This document shows, one piece after another, positions 11,956 to 57,341 of a DNA stretch of 64,000 bases. The translations under genes and the position numbers were made by a program. Origin of the DNA: Neoarius graeffei (Eukaryota > Chordata > Actinopteri > Siluriformes > Ariidae). The notes beneath the pieces are model-generated. The model was not told the origin of the DNA, made no database searches, and worked only from the letters and a program-made list of their open reading frames with translations. Numbering within the stretch: position 1 is the stretch's first letter; every line of letters begins with the position of its first letter. The stretch lies in the NCBI RefSeq assembly GCF_027579695.1, contig NC_083569.1, positions 73,129,649-73,193,648 of the forward strand. The letters are read 5' to 3'.

Positions 11956-14000
11956 GTTATTGTGTGTGTATGTGTGCAGCATATGTGTCCTTACTGTCCA
12001 GCCACCTTGACTTATTTGTGATGCCTTGACTTTAGTTGACATTATTGTCCAGATATTTGTGCTGTCTCAGAAAATGCTTGTGTTGATTTGACAGGCCATT
12101 GTTGAACTTGTTGAATTGAATGGCTCTTGTACATTCACAGATAATCATGAGTGGTTTTCTATTGAAATGTTTGACCAGATTGCTATCACTAACTGTGGTA
12201 CACTTAGTGATTTGTCAAACATTGTTTGTGCACCAGCTCTGTCTTTATTCCACAGCTAAAAGCTCTGTGTGCCCCTGGATCCTCTAGCTTTATAAGGACA
12301 TTGAGGTAGCAGGCGCTCATGCTAGTAGGCCATCTGGTTCTGCCTCAAGTTAGTGATTTCACATACTCTTCAGGGAATACACTTAACATGTTTCCAAAAC
12401 AACTGCAATAATAGATATTAATAGGATCATCTGGTTGATCTGGAGGATCGACTCAACCGCAAGACCATTCCAGTGCAAGACCACCCACTTGTTGCTCCAT
12501 TACACTGTAATACATAACCTACTATATTTGATATAAAATTGTTTTAACGCCTACTGTGTATAAGCTCTGCCTCACTAAATGTTTATCATGACCACTTACA
12601 GGCTAATACCTTTTCAAACTTTACTTCAAGCTCCCTTATGAGTGGACAAGGGACTACTCTGAGTGAAATAATAAAAAGAAAGAAATCAGTTGGCTCAAAA
12701 TTGGATTGATATAATCTTCAGGTCACTCACTTGAGGTCAGCTATGCCGTCACTTCAGGAAGAGGAGACTTGGAGAGGATTAGAAATGTAACCTAATACTG
12801 GCTGGAGCCCCGTTAGGGCCTCTGCGGCACCAATGGCTTTAATCTGGATACATTTCTTTTCCTGTAGATCATATTCAAATTCAAAATGACAGTAAAATTA
12901 CACCAAGACAGTTTCTCTGGGATTTTAATTCATGTGAAATGTTGATGGCCTGCAGGTTTACACTTCATGGTTGAGGAAAAGGCACTGTGCAAATGATCAT
13001 CTAAATTCTTTATCAGTATAATTGGTAAGTAAAGCCTATTTATATATCTATGCTAGTGTGTGCTAGTGAATGAATTGACGATATCTCTTAACTGATCTGT
13101 GGTAAGTGAATTGCAGTGACCAACTCAAGATAGTAAATTTTGGTTCGCAACCCCCAGACTTTGAAAATGGTGATTGGTGTGTAGATATATACCTAAATCT
13201 AGTAGGAAACAGCCCTCAGTAATAGGTGTCAAATATTGTTAATATGACTTTTTTTTTATTTATTGTCTGGTGTCATGTTACGGTTGTTCTGTAGTCTGGT
13301 ACCAAATTGGAGGTATCTCATTTTGCTGCAAAACAAATCTACCATACAGATAAAGTGACCTGACCTGACCTGATTTTGGAAGGGAATTATCGCATTTAAT
13401 GTGCCTGTATTTTGGTATCTTAAAGGCCTTTGCTGAAGAGGGATTAGAATAAACTCCACAGACATAATTAGATAATCCTACTGTAATTTTATGCAGTGTT
13501 GCAGTTAGTTCTGTAAGTAATGCTACAGCTACTATTTTGAAACAAATGCTGAATATCTTTTTAATAAGACAGATGACTCTCATTGTATGTGATAATTGGG
13601 ATGCTTAAAGGATAATAACTTAACTTGCATTCACTGTTTGCTTCATTAAGTCACTCAAAAGCAATTTCATTGATATGCTTCAGAAATTTTCAGAAAGCCA
13701 CCTAAACCTTATAACTTCATCTTTCAATGTAATTTATGAATGAATGATTGTAATGTTTCATAGCAGTATGTAGTAGTAGGACATAGTGTACACTTAAAAG
13801 GATTGTGCCGATCCGATTCTTACCATTGATCCCTCTTTACTGATTGCAAAATGGATCTGGATATGTTTTTTACAACGCATTTATATATAACAGTTATAAT
13901 CTCAGGAAAATCAACCATTTATGCAGAGCTGCTCTCTACCACAGAATACCATCTCTATGATTTTGTCTTGGCACAGAACTATGGGTAGACGCCAACGATG
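11956..14000. other. Intergenic DNA upstream of gucy2f
   Basis: No coding exon is recognisable. The cyclase promoter or a 5' non-coding exon should lie here or upstream, but I see no decisive TATA box or splice site. A candidate acceptor, TTGTCTTGGCACAG, ends at about 13976. Confidence 0.35.
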
Positions 14001-14065
14001 ACACCTCAGATGTGACATCTAGTGGGCTCCAGAGCACACCACCCTTCCTGAGCCGTAGCCCTGAG

Positions 14066-46738
<32,673 letters not shown>

Positions 46739-46951
46739 GGTAATGTTATGCATGGAGAATGTATAACATTACTGAATGTGGTGTCTGGAATGGGAGACAT
46801 GGGACACAATTAGCACATCTGTGCCATTATATTTGAACTACATTCTCCAACTATGAATTAACTCAGTTCTTCTACTTTCAAGTTATGCTTCTCAAGCTAT
46901 AATCTGCCAGTTATCACTATTTTTTTTTTTAACATTTTTATACCAGCCATT

Positions 46952-47016
<65 letters not shown>

Positions 47017-47018
47017 TT

Positions 47019-47079
<61 letters not shown>

Positions 47080-47100
47080 ATGCGCATGTGTGCGTGCACA

Positions 47101-47161
<61 letters not shown>

Positions 47162-47663
47162 CTTACAAAAACCTTACAAAGCTGTTTGGTTCAGAAGCTG
47201 GCGCTGAAACTCCTTCAAGGATATTAATGAAGATCTTCCCCGCCTCAGTACAAAGACTGTAACCAAAGTGAAATAAATCTTTATAAAACACTGATGCTAT
47301 GTGACAACCTGGGAAATTTTAACCCTTTTGTTTTTGGCCTTGGCGTGATTTGTGCAGTCAAATATAGCAGTTCTACATGCTCTCTCCTTTCAGATGGCAT
47401 TGCACTCTTCTGGTATGGATAGCTGTGAATGTGGCCGGCTTTTGAAAACCGGATGCCTGGCTATGTCTGGCATGCAGATGTGTCTATTTGTGTTGTCTGT
47501 TATGCTCTATATGCTCTCCTAGGGTTCCATATATTAATGTCTTAATGTAGGCATATATAATATAAATATTTATCATTAGTGCATTTACAGCTAATGCATG
47601 TTTTTAATAAAGTATTTATGTGATTAGGCTGATGCACACTCTTTGTTGTGTGGTGTTTTTCAG
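46739..47663 (+). other. gucy2f downstream region: 3' UTR or last intron with long (GT)n
   Basis: The coding stop at 46736-46738 is followed at once by G|GTAATG, a good donor, so exon 18 may be spliced to the exon at 47664. The stretch includes the GT arrays at 46953-47160 and an AATAAA at about 47271. Confidence 0.5.
46953..47160. repeat. Long interrupted (GT)n array
   Basis: About 200 bp of GT units, interrupted at about 47015 (GATTATT) and at about 47079-47105 (CATGCGCATGTGTGCGTGCACATGC). Alternating purine-pyrimidine throughout, so a strong candidate for Z-DNA. Confidence 0.96.
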
Positions 47664-47784
47664 GCCTGATAATAAGGATTTTAAGTTGATGCTTCAGAAG
47701 GCAGTGAAGAAGATCGCTGCCGTGCGTCAGGTGGCCCAGATTACTCTGGCTGATGAAGACAACATCATGATACACCATCATTAA
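47664..47784 (+). other. gucy2f: Candidate terminal exon of gucy2f (3' UTR or alternative C-terminus)
   Basis: Acceptor GTTTTTCAG ends at 47663. The frame that would follow exon 17 (phase 2) is open for 39 residues, with KLMLQKAVKKIAAV and QVAQITLADEDN, then stops at 47782-47784. A polyadenylation hexamer AATAAA follows at about 47849. If exon 18 is included the region is 3' UTR; if skipped it encodes a different C-terminus. I do not recognise the peptide. Confidence 0.5.
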
Positions 47785-47848
47785 GAACCGTTCACTTGTG
47801 CTCTTTTGACCTGTGCATTTGAGACATTGGAACTTCATGCAGTTAATC

Positions 47849-47854
47849 AATAAA
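47849..47854 (+). terminator. Candidate polyadenylation signal of gucy2f
   Basis: AATAAA about 65 bases after the stop of the alternative terminal exon, in the context TCAATAAAACC. Confidence 0.5.
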
Positions 47855-47869
47855 ACCAGGAAGTCCTTC

Positions 47870-49984
47870 TTTTCTATTTCAGCCTTTTTCTCCCTTGGTC
47901 TGATCAAAGTGGCTTGAGCTCTGGATATTTACTCCTGCCTGTAGTTGGGTTGGTGTGTCTCTAAAAGCAGGACTTCTGCTTTATTATTCACGGCTCCTGT
48001 TCAAGTTTGAGACGGTATGTCATCATGTGCATTTCAGCGACCTGAAATTCCCATAACTTCTCTTTTTTGGGACTGAATGAACTTTAAATGAATTAAACTG
48101 CGACAAGTAAGACACAGCTACCAGGGAATCAGGTGGTGAGTGGAATATTCCAGCACTGTCTTTCCATCTTGAACTCTATCCTGAGAGATTACAGGCCTGT
48201 TCTGAATATGAAGCATCTTTGTGACACAAGCCAAAGTCACATGAGCAGCTAAAATTATCCACTGGGAATCCATTGCTCAGCAAGACGAGGATTGGATCAG
48301 CAGCAGAGAGATAGACAGAGACATCGACAGAGAGACAGAGAAGTGAGGGTAAGAGATTGGATGAGGGGATAAAAGAACTATGTGCTTTCCGTTTGCATAC
48401 AAATTTCAAACTCTGGTTCCTATCATCTATAGGAAAGAAATATCCTTCTCGCCTGAGGAGAAAATTTCCAAACCTGGTCCTCTTTGTCCTTGCCAGGAAA
48501 CAAGGAGCAGAAACTTGGTGCAGAAAAAAGAAACTATATTTACAAAAGTGTTCATGGAATAATTAGAGCTGAATGAAACTACATATAGTGTCCATATCTA
48601 CTAGAATAAACAACTGACATGGTGGTACAATAGAGCTTAGAACTGTTGCTGAAATTCTGTTCAGACAGACATATCTTAATACAGGGTATGTTTAGCATGG
48701 ACTCCCATGGATGTCATTAATGCACAAACCTTTAAGCAATATATTGAATTTAACTGTACAGTGTCAGTGATGTAAACATGTCAAATGTACAGTATCTGTT
48801 GGTATTTTTTTTTAGCTCTGATATAACTAAAAAAAATTACACAATCACAAGTATGATCGCTGAAGACAAGACAAAATCTCTGTATTACCATGAAAAATTC
48901 CAAATGAGTGTAAAATGAAATTCAGATGTTATATTGAACTTGTGTATTAAGGACACTAATCATCTCCTCTGGAAGATCTGCTATCATGCTTTTTTTTTTT
49001 TAAATTCAAGCCATAATCTGCTACACCTGATCCAACTAAGAGGTTGCATGAAATATGGGTTAAGATGTGGGTTGGAACTGATTTCTGTTGGAACTGGCAA
49101 ACATCGATTTAGGCCATATTTTAAGCAAAGGGCTCTGAAATGTTCAGCCTTTCTAGTGCTGATCACATTATCCAACTCCGACATCCAATGAAGAGCTTGA
49201 TCGGTCAGTTGGATCAGGTGTACCAACAAACTTTAATCCAAAGGTGGGAAAAAAAAATAATTGATGTGAACTTGTCGAATTAATGAAACCTTTACAATTA
49301 ACAATAAACTTGGCTTTTATTTCAACAGAAGTGTGTCAATAAGTTTTGCAACAAGGAGATAAACCTGACTGTAAAACCCCGACTTGGAATGAAACAACGC
49401 CGTTTTGTGGTGAGAGGTGTAAACGCAGCAGATGGTGACCTCGATGTTGTGTGGATTAGGCCAGGTGGCTCTTTATAAGAAGTACGCAGAGTGACAAGGT
49501 CACCCTTAACCAGATTACACAATTCTAAAGCCTCTCTGTTATCCTACATGTAGATTATAGCATACTCCTGAACATGTTTCTGTAAATGATTATCTGTGTG
49601 AGTATGACAAATTAAGTTGGCGTTATTAGTTTTTATTAACACATCAGATCTACACAGCTAAAATGTGAGCAACATCATGTTCGCTTCTCCAGAGTAGTAA
49701 TGATTATTCTCCACCTTCTCTTAGGATATGTGTTGCTAAATAATTTTAACAAGTCAGGACGAAAGAGCTTTTTTCTTTTCTTTGACATACAGTAAGTATT
49801 TACCTGCAGTACTGCAATTTCAGTGGGAAGAGTGAAAAGAGTTTTCATGTTTGCACATAACATGAAGAATGGAGTTGGCAAACAATATGCAATTAAAAAA
49901 GTAATATTGCTAAAAAAAAAAAAAGGTTTCCAGACTTCTTCTTCCTTGTCCAGCACTATTCCCAGGTCAAGGTCCATATGGACC
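47870..49984. other. Intergenic DNA without recognised genes
   Basis: AT-rich. A possible SINE head fragment (CATGGTGGTACAATAG) lies at about 48618-48652. Nothing else supportable was seen. Confidence 0.4.
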
Positions 49985-50275
49985 CTACTGATCCACATGT
50001 CATATTAATTGGAGCATAGTTTTACGCTGGATGCCCTTCTTACCGCAACCCTCCCATTTCTGGGCTTGAGAAACAACCATTCACACCTAGGGGCAATTTA
50101 GAGTAGCCAATTAGCCTAACCACATGTCTTTGGACTGTGGGGGAAACCAGAGCACACCCATGTAGACACATGAAGAACATGCAAACTCCACACAGAAAGG
50201 CCACCGTCGGCCACTGGGCTCGAACCCAAAACCTTGAGGCAACAGTGCTAACCACTACACCACTGTGCCACCCCA
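49985..50275 (-). mobile_element. SINE with type 3 tail, minus strand
   Basis: The left end (TTTTACGCTGGATGCCCTTC, CCGCAACCCTCCCATTT) is the reverse complement of the type 3 tail. The head is at the right, ending ACCACTGTGCCACCCC. Second copy of this architecture. Confidence 0.8.
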
Positions 50276-50949
50276 TCATGGTGTCCAGGCTAATAGTAGT
50301 TAAAAGTTTCCTTTTCATTATAAGCCAGACCCAAAGGGTGATATTCCCAAATTACCAGCCCGTGGTTATTTTATAATAGTCCACTGTTATACAAATTGCA
50401 AATTGGCCAAGCATGAAATGGGTGATGTTATTAATTTTAAAAACATCTTTACTAATTTGTTCCACAGGATAATAAGGGAAACTCTTAAAAGGACTTGAAG
50501 CTACACAGCTGTAGGCTGCAGTATATCTACTGTACCAAATTTAAATATCTAGTAGGTAATAAAATATAATATATGAAATAGGTTCTGGGCGTTTTTGTTT
50601 GTTTGTTTGTTTGTTTGTTTGTTAATGGAATTGAGGAAATTGTGAAATTGAGGTAATTCACATCATCTACCACATGAAGGAGCAACTGAGTCATCATTAA
50701 TAGGTGATGTATACATGCTGGTTTTGGGTGTAGACTTCCTGAACTTTATACTTCATTTCTAATCAATCTACATGATAGTATACCTTTATTTACTACTAAC
50801 TTTACCTGTTACAGTCTGTGAATGACAGAACGTCTGTCAGTGTTGATTATTTTCATGTAACGCTGCTTGATTCCCCAATTCCTGTGATAAGAGGTGGAAA
50901 AAGTACTAAGAAATTATATGAATGTATCGATTACGTAATTAAATTAATT
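50276..50949. other. Intergenic DNA with a (GTTT)n tract
   Basis: The (GTTT)n tract is at about 50596-50622. No gene seen. Confidence 0.5.
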
Positions 50950-50962
50950 AAACTTAAATTAA

Positions 50963-51336
50963 GGAGCAGCACGGTGGTGTAGTGGTTGGCGCTGTCGCCT
51001 CACAGCAAGAAGGTCCGGGTTCGAGCCCCGTGGCCGGCGAGGGCCTTTCTGTGCGGAGTTTGCATGTTCTCCCCGTGTCCGCGTGGGTTTCCTCCAGGTG
51101 CTCCGGTTTCCCCCACAGTCCAAAGACATGCAGGTTAGGTTAACTGGTGACTCTAAATTGAGCGTAGGTGTGAATGTGAGTGTGAATGGTTGTCTGTGTC
51201 TATGTGTCAGCCCTGTGAAGACCTGGCGACTTGTCCAGGGTGTACCCCGCCTTTCACCCGTAGTCAGCTGGGATAGGCTCCAGCTTGCCTGCGACCCTGT
51301 AGAACAGGATAAAGCGGCTAGAGATAATGAGATGAG
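50963..51336 (+). mobile_element. SINE, full length (type 1)
   Basis: Perfect 13-bp duplication, AAACTTAAATTAA, at 50950-50962 and 51337-51349. Nearly identical to the copies at 52344 and 60121. Confidence 0.94.
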
Positions 51337-51406
51337 AAACTTAAATTAACTGTTTTACTTCACTAAAACCGTTAGACAGTAATATTTGTTTTAAAGCAAC
51401 TATGTT

Positions 51407-51461
51407 GAAGAAGAAGAAGAAGAAGAAGAAGAAACCTTCTTCTTCTTCTTCTTCTTCTTCA
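51407..51461. repeat. (GAA)n/(TTC)n perfect hairpin repeat
   Basis: About nine GAA units followed, after a 2-4 base turn, by about nine TTC units: a near-perfect inverted repeat that can fold into a long hairpin or triplex. Confidence 0.93.
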
Positions 51462-51606
51462 GCAAACTTTGTAAGTTTGCTGGATATACTGTATGCATGA
51501 GTAATAAGTGCTATGTAGTTGCTAATGGATTAATCAGAAGTAAAATATCCTGTAAATAACCAATATTCATCATTAGCTGGAATTGGACATTCAGCCTAGC
51601 CAATTA

Positions 51607-52166
51607 CCCTCACTGGCCACTTTAATAGGAACTTGTTCTTGATTCTAAGTTTCCTGTTCTTGGCTGGCAGGAGCGAAACCCAGTGTGGTCTTCTGCTGTT
51701 GCATGCTGAGATGCTTTTCTGCTCACCACGGCTGTAAAGAGTTGCTATGAGTTACTATATCCTTCCTGGCAGCTCGAATTAATCTGACCATTTCTCTCTG
51801 TCCTCTCTTATCAATAAAGCGTTTGTTTCCACTCACAGAACTGTCGCTCACTCGATGTTTTTTATTTTTTGCACCATTCTGTGTAAACTCTAGAGACCGT
51901 TGTGTGTGAAAACCCGAGGAGGTCAGCAGTTTCTGAAATGCTCAAACCAGTCCATCTGGCTCAAACCAACACCCACGCCACAGTGAAAGTCACACTTTGA
52001 GATCACAATTTTTCCCATTTTGATGTTTGAAGTGAACATTAACTGAAGCTCTTGATTTGTATCTGCACAATTTTATGCATTGTGTTGCTGTCAAGGGATC
52101 GGCTGAGTAGAGAACTGCATAAAACAGCTGGTGGATAGGTGTTCCTAATAAAGTGGCCAGTGAGTG
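51607..52166 (-). mobile_element. Deleted Tc1-like element (CACTGGCCACTTTAATAGGAAC ends)
   Basis: The ends CCCTCACTGGCCACTTTA and TAAAGTGGCCAGTGAGTG form inverted repeats with TA outside. The 560-bp interior carries scrambled minus-strand remnants of a Tc1-type transposase. Non-autonomous deletion derivative. Confidence 0.82.
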
Positions 52167-52343
52167 TATGTTAGCTACTGGAATTGATGCTAGTCTAACC
52201 TAGCAATAGCAAAGAACCAGGATAACTGAGATAAATGTAGCCAGCTTACATTGTCGAAACATGCTTTTTCACATTGGATGGACTTCATGCCTTTTAGGGA
52301 GGCAAAGATGACACCTGATTTTATTTCTTACTTACTCCAGCAA

Positions 52344-52718
52344 GGGCGGCACGGTGGTGTAATGGTTAGCGCTGTTGCCTCACAGCAAGAAGGTCTGGGT
52401 TCGAGCCCCGTGGCCGGCGAGGGCCTTTCTGTGCGGAGTTTGCATGTTCTCCCCGTGTCCGCGTGGGTTTCCTCCGGGTGCTCCGGTTTCCCCCACAGTC
52501 CAAAGACATGCAGGTTAGGTTAACTGGTGACTCTAAATTGACCGTAGGTGTGAATGTGAGTGTGAATGGTTGTCTGTGTCTATGTGTCAGCCCTGTGATG
52601 AGCTGGCGACTTGTCCAGGGTGTACCCCGCCTTTCGCCCGTAGTCAGCTGGGATAGGCTCCAGCTTGCCTGCGACCCTGTAGAACAGGATAAAGTGGCTC
52701 GAGATAATGAGATGAGAG
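52344..52718 (+). mobile_element. SINE, full length (type 1)
   Basis: Perfect 14-bp duplication, ACTTACTCCAGCAA, at 52330-52343 and 52719-52732. Confidence 0.94.
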
Positions 52719-52732
52719 ACTTACTCCAGCAA

Positions 52733-53590
52733 CTTGAAACATTTAACTCAGATAGGGCGAGAGGCATTCATCGTCAAGTTCCACACTGAAACTTATCCAT
52801 CTTCAGACACACAGATGGCTATAACTGAAATGATTGGACACTAAACTGATCCCATTTGATTGGTCTATAGTGTAGTCATTATCCGGATACGCGAAAAAGA
52901 GGTCTTTGGATTTGTAATGAGCATTTTGAAGGTTTAAATAAAAATCTAATGAGTAGAAAGTACTTTTTTCTTGGAAATGGAACTAAGAGTACCAGTATTC
53001 AATTTCAGCAATGCTTAAGTAAATTATAAATATGCCAAAATAATATTTAAGTATGAAATTACAATTACTGAAGTATTTCCACCCCGGTCCTCAGGTTCCT
53101 TACCAGCTTCCTTACCAGCTAAATATATTACATGCACATTAATTACATTGTCATCAGGCAAGATATGACCACTTGTTCGAACATAAATACCATTACAGAA
53201 CTTTCCATTAGATGATGAGACAAGGCAAGGCCTTTGAACACATTTCCACTGTCAGTCTGGGAAAGGTGTCACAGTAAGTTATGGCCTGCCTGGCATTCGG
53301 TCTGGCACAAACCCTCAGTCTAGTGGGCAGTACACAGAGTACAGTACAAGCATACAACGTGTTTCCATTGTGTAAATACCTGGACAGAGCACAGGTTTTC
53401 CTGTACTTCCAGTGTTGAGTAACCACTTTATCATGGTCAGGGCAGCAGTGCATGATGGGAACACTAGACCTGATATGGGGATCTACAGTATCTGGGAAGT
53501 TTTTCTGCCATGTTGCTCCAGACTCATACTTTTCCCAGTGTAGTCTTGTGTAGTTGACTAGAATTGGCTTCATCAAGCCAAAAATACAAC
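52733..53590. other. Intergenic DNA without recognised features
   Basis: No exon, RNA gene or clear repeat was seen. Confidence 0.4.
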
Positions 53591-54112
53591 ATATGGCCAA
53601 AAGTTTGTGGACACCACACCCATATGTGCTTGTTGAACATCGTATCCCAGAGTTAGTCTTTAATTTTATTGTTGTAATAATTTTCACTCTTCCGGGAAGG
53701 CTTTTCACTAGGTTTTGAAGCGTGGCTGTGGGGTTTTGTACTCATTCAGCCACAAGAGGATTAGTGAGGTCAGGCACTGATGTCAGACGAGGAGCTCTGG
53801 GGTGCAGTTGGTGTTCCAATTCATCCAATACAAAAGGTGTTCAGTGTGGTTGAGGTCAGGGCTCTGTGCAGGCCACTAGACATCTTCCACTCCAACCTTG
53901 ACAAGCCATATCTTCACAGACCTTGGCATTGACAGTGGCATTGTCATGCAAGAACAGATTTGTGCCCTTTAGGTCCAGTGAAGGGAAATTGTAAAGCTAC
54001 AGCTTGCAAAGACATCCAGTACAATTGTGTGCTTCCAATATTGTGGTAACAGTTTGGGGAATGCCCCTATATGGGTGTGATGGTCAGGTATCCACAAACT
54101 TTTGGCCATATA
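53591..54112 (-). mobile_element. Tc1-derived element (ATGGCCAAAAGTTTGTGGACACC ends), copy 2
   Basis: Inverted ends ATATGGCCAAAAGTTTGTGG and CCACAAACTTTTGGCCATAT. The minus strand retains the transposase C-terminal region in broken frames (HDNATVNAK, LDELEHQL, LVKSLPGRV). This is the undisturbed counterpart of the element at 31013-32280. Confidence 0.85.
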
Positions 54113-54235
54113 CTGTATTTTCACACGAACAAAGCCTGCTTCCTTTAATGTCTCTCAGATTCTCCTTACCACTCACCTCACTGTTTGTTGTTTTTTTCTT
54201 CCACCACCCCAATTCTATACAATCCCAAATGCGCA

Positions 54236-54450
54236 TGCGCACACGCACACACAAACAAACAACTAAGGGCAATTTAGCAGAGCCAATCCATCTACTGGCA
54301 TGTTTTTGGGAGGTAGAAGGAACACGAAGAACCCAGAGGACACAATAAGAACATGCACAGAAACTCCACACAGACAGTAAACCAAGTTCAGGTTCAAATC
54401 GGGGATCCTGGAGCTGTGAGGCAGTAATGTTACCTGCTGCACCACCATGG
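54236..54450 (-). mobile_element. Diverged tRNA-derived SINE (type 4 head), minus strand
   Basis: Reverse complement of the architecture at 43113-43330: GGGCAATTTAG at left, GAACATGCACAGAAACTCCA in the middle, and a head ending CTGCTGCACCACCATGG at right. Confidence 0.7.
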
Positions 54451-55148
54451 TTGAACATGCTAATCAAATTCCTTTCCTATTAAAACTGAAATGAATGAAA
54501 TGCAACTTACTGTTGTAAACTAAAGCTGTATAGATCTTAATATAATTGCAGTATGTGACTGATATGTTGAGCCTGAGATGTTATCATGCAGTAATGTATG
54601 AAAAGTTGTGTCTCAGTAATACTGAGATTCTGTACACGCCTCAAGCATAAAGATACCATGTTTTTAATCTCGAGAGACATGCAGACATACCTGTCAAATT
54701 GGGATTTAAAAGTAAGGGAAATTTTTCAGCGCCCTGCCCAAGTCATCTCACCACCCCTACCACTGTGCACATACCACTTACATTTAAACAAGTGTATACA
54801 CACCGAATCCAAAAATCACCAGTAGGCAACCATTTGCTTTAAAATATCAGTGCAACAAAGATTGGGTTAATGAGATCCTACATACTTTAAGTGACTACAG
54901 TGAGGTGTTCAAAATCACGATACATACACGTCACTTACACATTATGTTTCAAATGTGATTTTGAGAGATGCTACTGGTAAGTGAGCGTATTGATAGGAGA
55001 GAGTGATTACAAAAATGGATAGGAGAAATAGGGTGAGTGAGTGAATAGATGGGAGATACCATTTTATTTGTCTCTTGCAGACACAAGGGACTTGTTGTAC
55101 ATGGAATCTGCAGACTTTACATTCCTCAACACCTTCCAAGAAGGAGTG
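54451..55148. other. Intergenic DNA without recognised features
   Basis: Nothing supportable was seen. Confidence 0.4.
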
Positions 55149-55191
55149 TACAGTGGTGCTTGAAAGTTTGTGAACCCTTTAGAATGTTCTA

Positions 55192-56795
55192 CAAACCCGA
55201 TTCCAAAAAAGTTGGGACAAAGTACAAATTGTGAATAAAAACGGAATGCAATGCTGTGGAAGTTTCAAAATTCCATATTTTATTCAGAATAGAACATAGA
55301 TGACATATCAAATGTTTAAACTGAGAAAATGTATCAGTTAAATAGAAAAATTAGGTGATTTTAAATTTCATGACAACAACACATCTCAAAAAAGTTGGGA
55401 CAAGGCTATGTTTACCACTGTGAGACATCCCCTTTTCTCTTTACAACAGTCTGTAAATGTCTGGGGACTGAGGAGACAAGTTGCTCAAGTTTAGGGATAG
55501 GAATGTTAACCCATTCTTGTCTAATGTAGGATTCCAGTTGCTCAACTGTTTTAGGTCTTTTTTGTCGTATCTTCCGTTTTATGATGCGCCAACTGTTTTC
55601 TATGGGTGAAAGATCTGGACTGCAGGCTGGCCAGTTCAGTACTCGGACCCTTCTTCTACGCAACCATGATGCTGTAATTGATGCAGTATGTGGTTTGGCA
55701 TTGTCATGTTGGAAAATGCAAGGTCTTCCCTGAAAGAGGCGTCATCTGGATGGGAGCATATGTTGCTCTAGAACCTGGATATACCTTTCAGCATTGATGG
55801 TGTCTTTCCAGATGTGTAAGCTGCCCATGCCACATGCACTAATGCAACCCCATACCATCAGAGATGCAGGCTTCTGAACTGAGCGCTGATAACAACTTGG
55901 GTCGTCCTTCTCCTTTTTAGTCCGAATGACACGGCGTTCCTGATTTCCATAAACAGCTTCAAATTTTGATTCGTCTGACCACAGAACAGTTTTCCACTTT
56001 GCCACAGTCCATTTTAAATGAGCCTTGGCCCAGAGAAGACGTCTGAGCTTCTGTATCATGTTTAGATACGGCTTCTTCTTTGAACTATAGAGTTTTAGCT
56101 GGCAACAGCGGATGGCACGGTGAATTGTGTTCACAGATAATGTCCTCTGGAAATATTCCTGAGCCCATTTTGTGATTTCCAATACAGAAGCATGCCTGTA
56201 TGTGATGCAGTGCCGTCTAAGGGCCCGAAGATCACGGGCACCCAGTATGGTTTTCTGGCCTTGACCCTTACGCACAGAGATTCTTCCAGATTCTCTGAAT
56301 CTTTTGATGATATTATGCACTGTAGATGATGATATGTTCAAACTCTTTGCAATTTTACACTGTCGAACTCCTTTCTGATATCGCTCCAATTTTGTCAGCG
56401 CAGAATTAGGGGGATTGGTGATCCTCTTCCCATCTTTATTTCTGAGAGCCACTGCCACTCCAAGACGCTCTTTTTATACCCAATCATGTTAATGACCTAT
56501 TGCCAATTGACCTAATGAGTTGCAATTTGGTCCTCCAGCTGTTCCTTTTTTGTACCTTTAACTTTTCCAGCCTCTTATTGCCCCTGTCCCAACTTTTTTG
56601 AGATGTGTTGCTGTCATGAAATTTCAAATGAGGCAATATTTGGCATGAAATTTCAAAATGTCTCACTTTCAACATTTGATATGTTGTCTATGTTCTATTG
56701 TGAATACAAGATCAGTTTATGAGATTTGTAAATTATTCCATTCCGTTTTTATTTACAATTTGTACTTTGTCTCAACTTTTTTGGAATCGGGGTTG
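55192..56795 (-). mobile_element. Tc1-like transposon (AACCCCGATTCCAAAAAAGT ends), copy 2
   Basis: 1,604 bp with inverted ends CAAACCCGATTCCAAAAAAG and CTTTTTTGGAATCGGGGTTG and TA duplications at 55190-55191 and 56796-56797. It landed in the left inverted repeat of copy 4 of the other family. Confidence 0.93.
55412..56458 (-). pseudogene. Tc1-like transposase with a single nonsense codon
   Basis: Minus-strand DD34E transposase, about 348 codons: helix-turn-helix (CKIAKSLNISSSTVHNIIKR), LWSDESKFEAV (first Asp), FQHDNAKPHTA (second Asp), CSPDLSPIENSW (Glu). One in-frame TGA at 55740-55742 interrupts it between LPSR and LFQGRP. Otherwise intact, the youngest-looking transposase in the window. 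Confidence 0.92.
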
Positions 56796-56969
56796 TATAT
56801 TTCTGCATAAATATGATCTAAAACATCATCAGATTTTCACACAAGTCCTAAAAAGAGAACCCAGTTAAACAAATGAGACAAAAATATTATACTTGGTCAT
56901 TTATTTATTGAGGAAAATGAACCAATATTACATATCTGTGAGTGGCAAAAGTATGTGAACCTCTAGGAT

Positions 56970-57341
56970 CTCATCTCATTATCTGTAGCCGCTTTATCCT
57001 TCTACAGGGTCGCAGGCAAGCTGGAGCCTATCCCAGCTGACTACGGGCGAAAGGCGGGGTACACCCTGGACAAGTCGCCAGGTCATCACAGGGCTGACAC
57101 ATAGACACAGACAACCATTCACACTCACATTCACACCTACGGTCAATTTAGAGTCACCAGTTAACCTAACCTGCATGTCTTTGGACTGTGGGGGAAACCG
57201 GAGTACCCGGAGGAAACCCACGCGGACACGGGGAGAACATGCAAACTCCACACAGAAAGGCCCTCGCCGGCCCCGGGGCTCGAACCCAGGACCTTCTTGC
57301 TGTGAGGCGACAGCGCTAACCACTACACCACCGTGCCGCCC
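56970..57341 (-). mobile_element. SINE (type 1), minus strand, nested
   Basis: Perfect 11-bp duplication, ACCTCTAGGAT, at 56959-56969 and 57342-57352. It splits the left inverted repeat of Tc1 copy 4. Confidence 0.94.

Noticed and set aside
46953-47160. Possible CRISPR-like or minisatellite array
   Set aside because: It is a dinucleotide repeat with no unique spacers in a vertebrate genome.
46892-47262. Cys-Val and His-Thr repeat frames
   Set aside because: They are pure translations of the (GT)n array, not genes.
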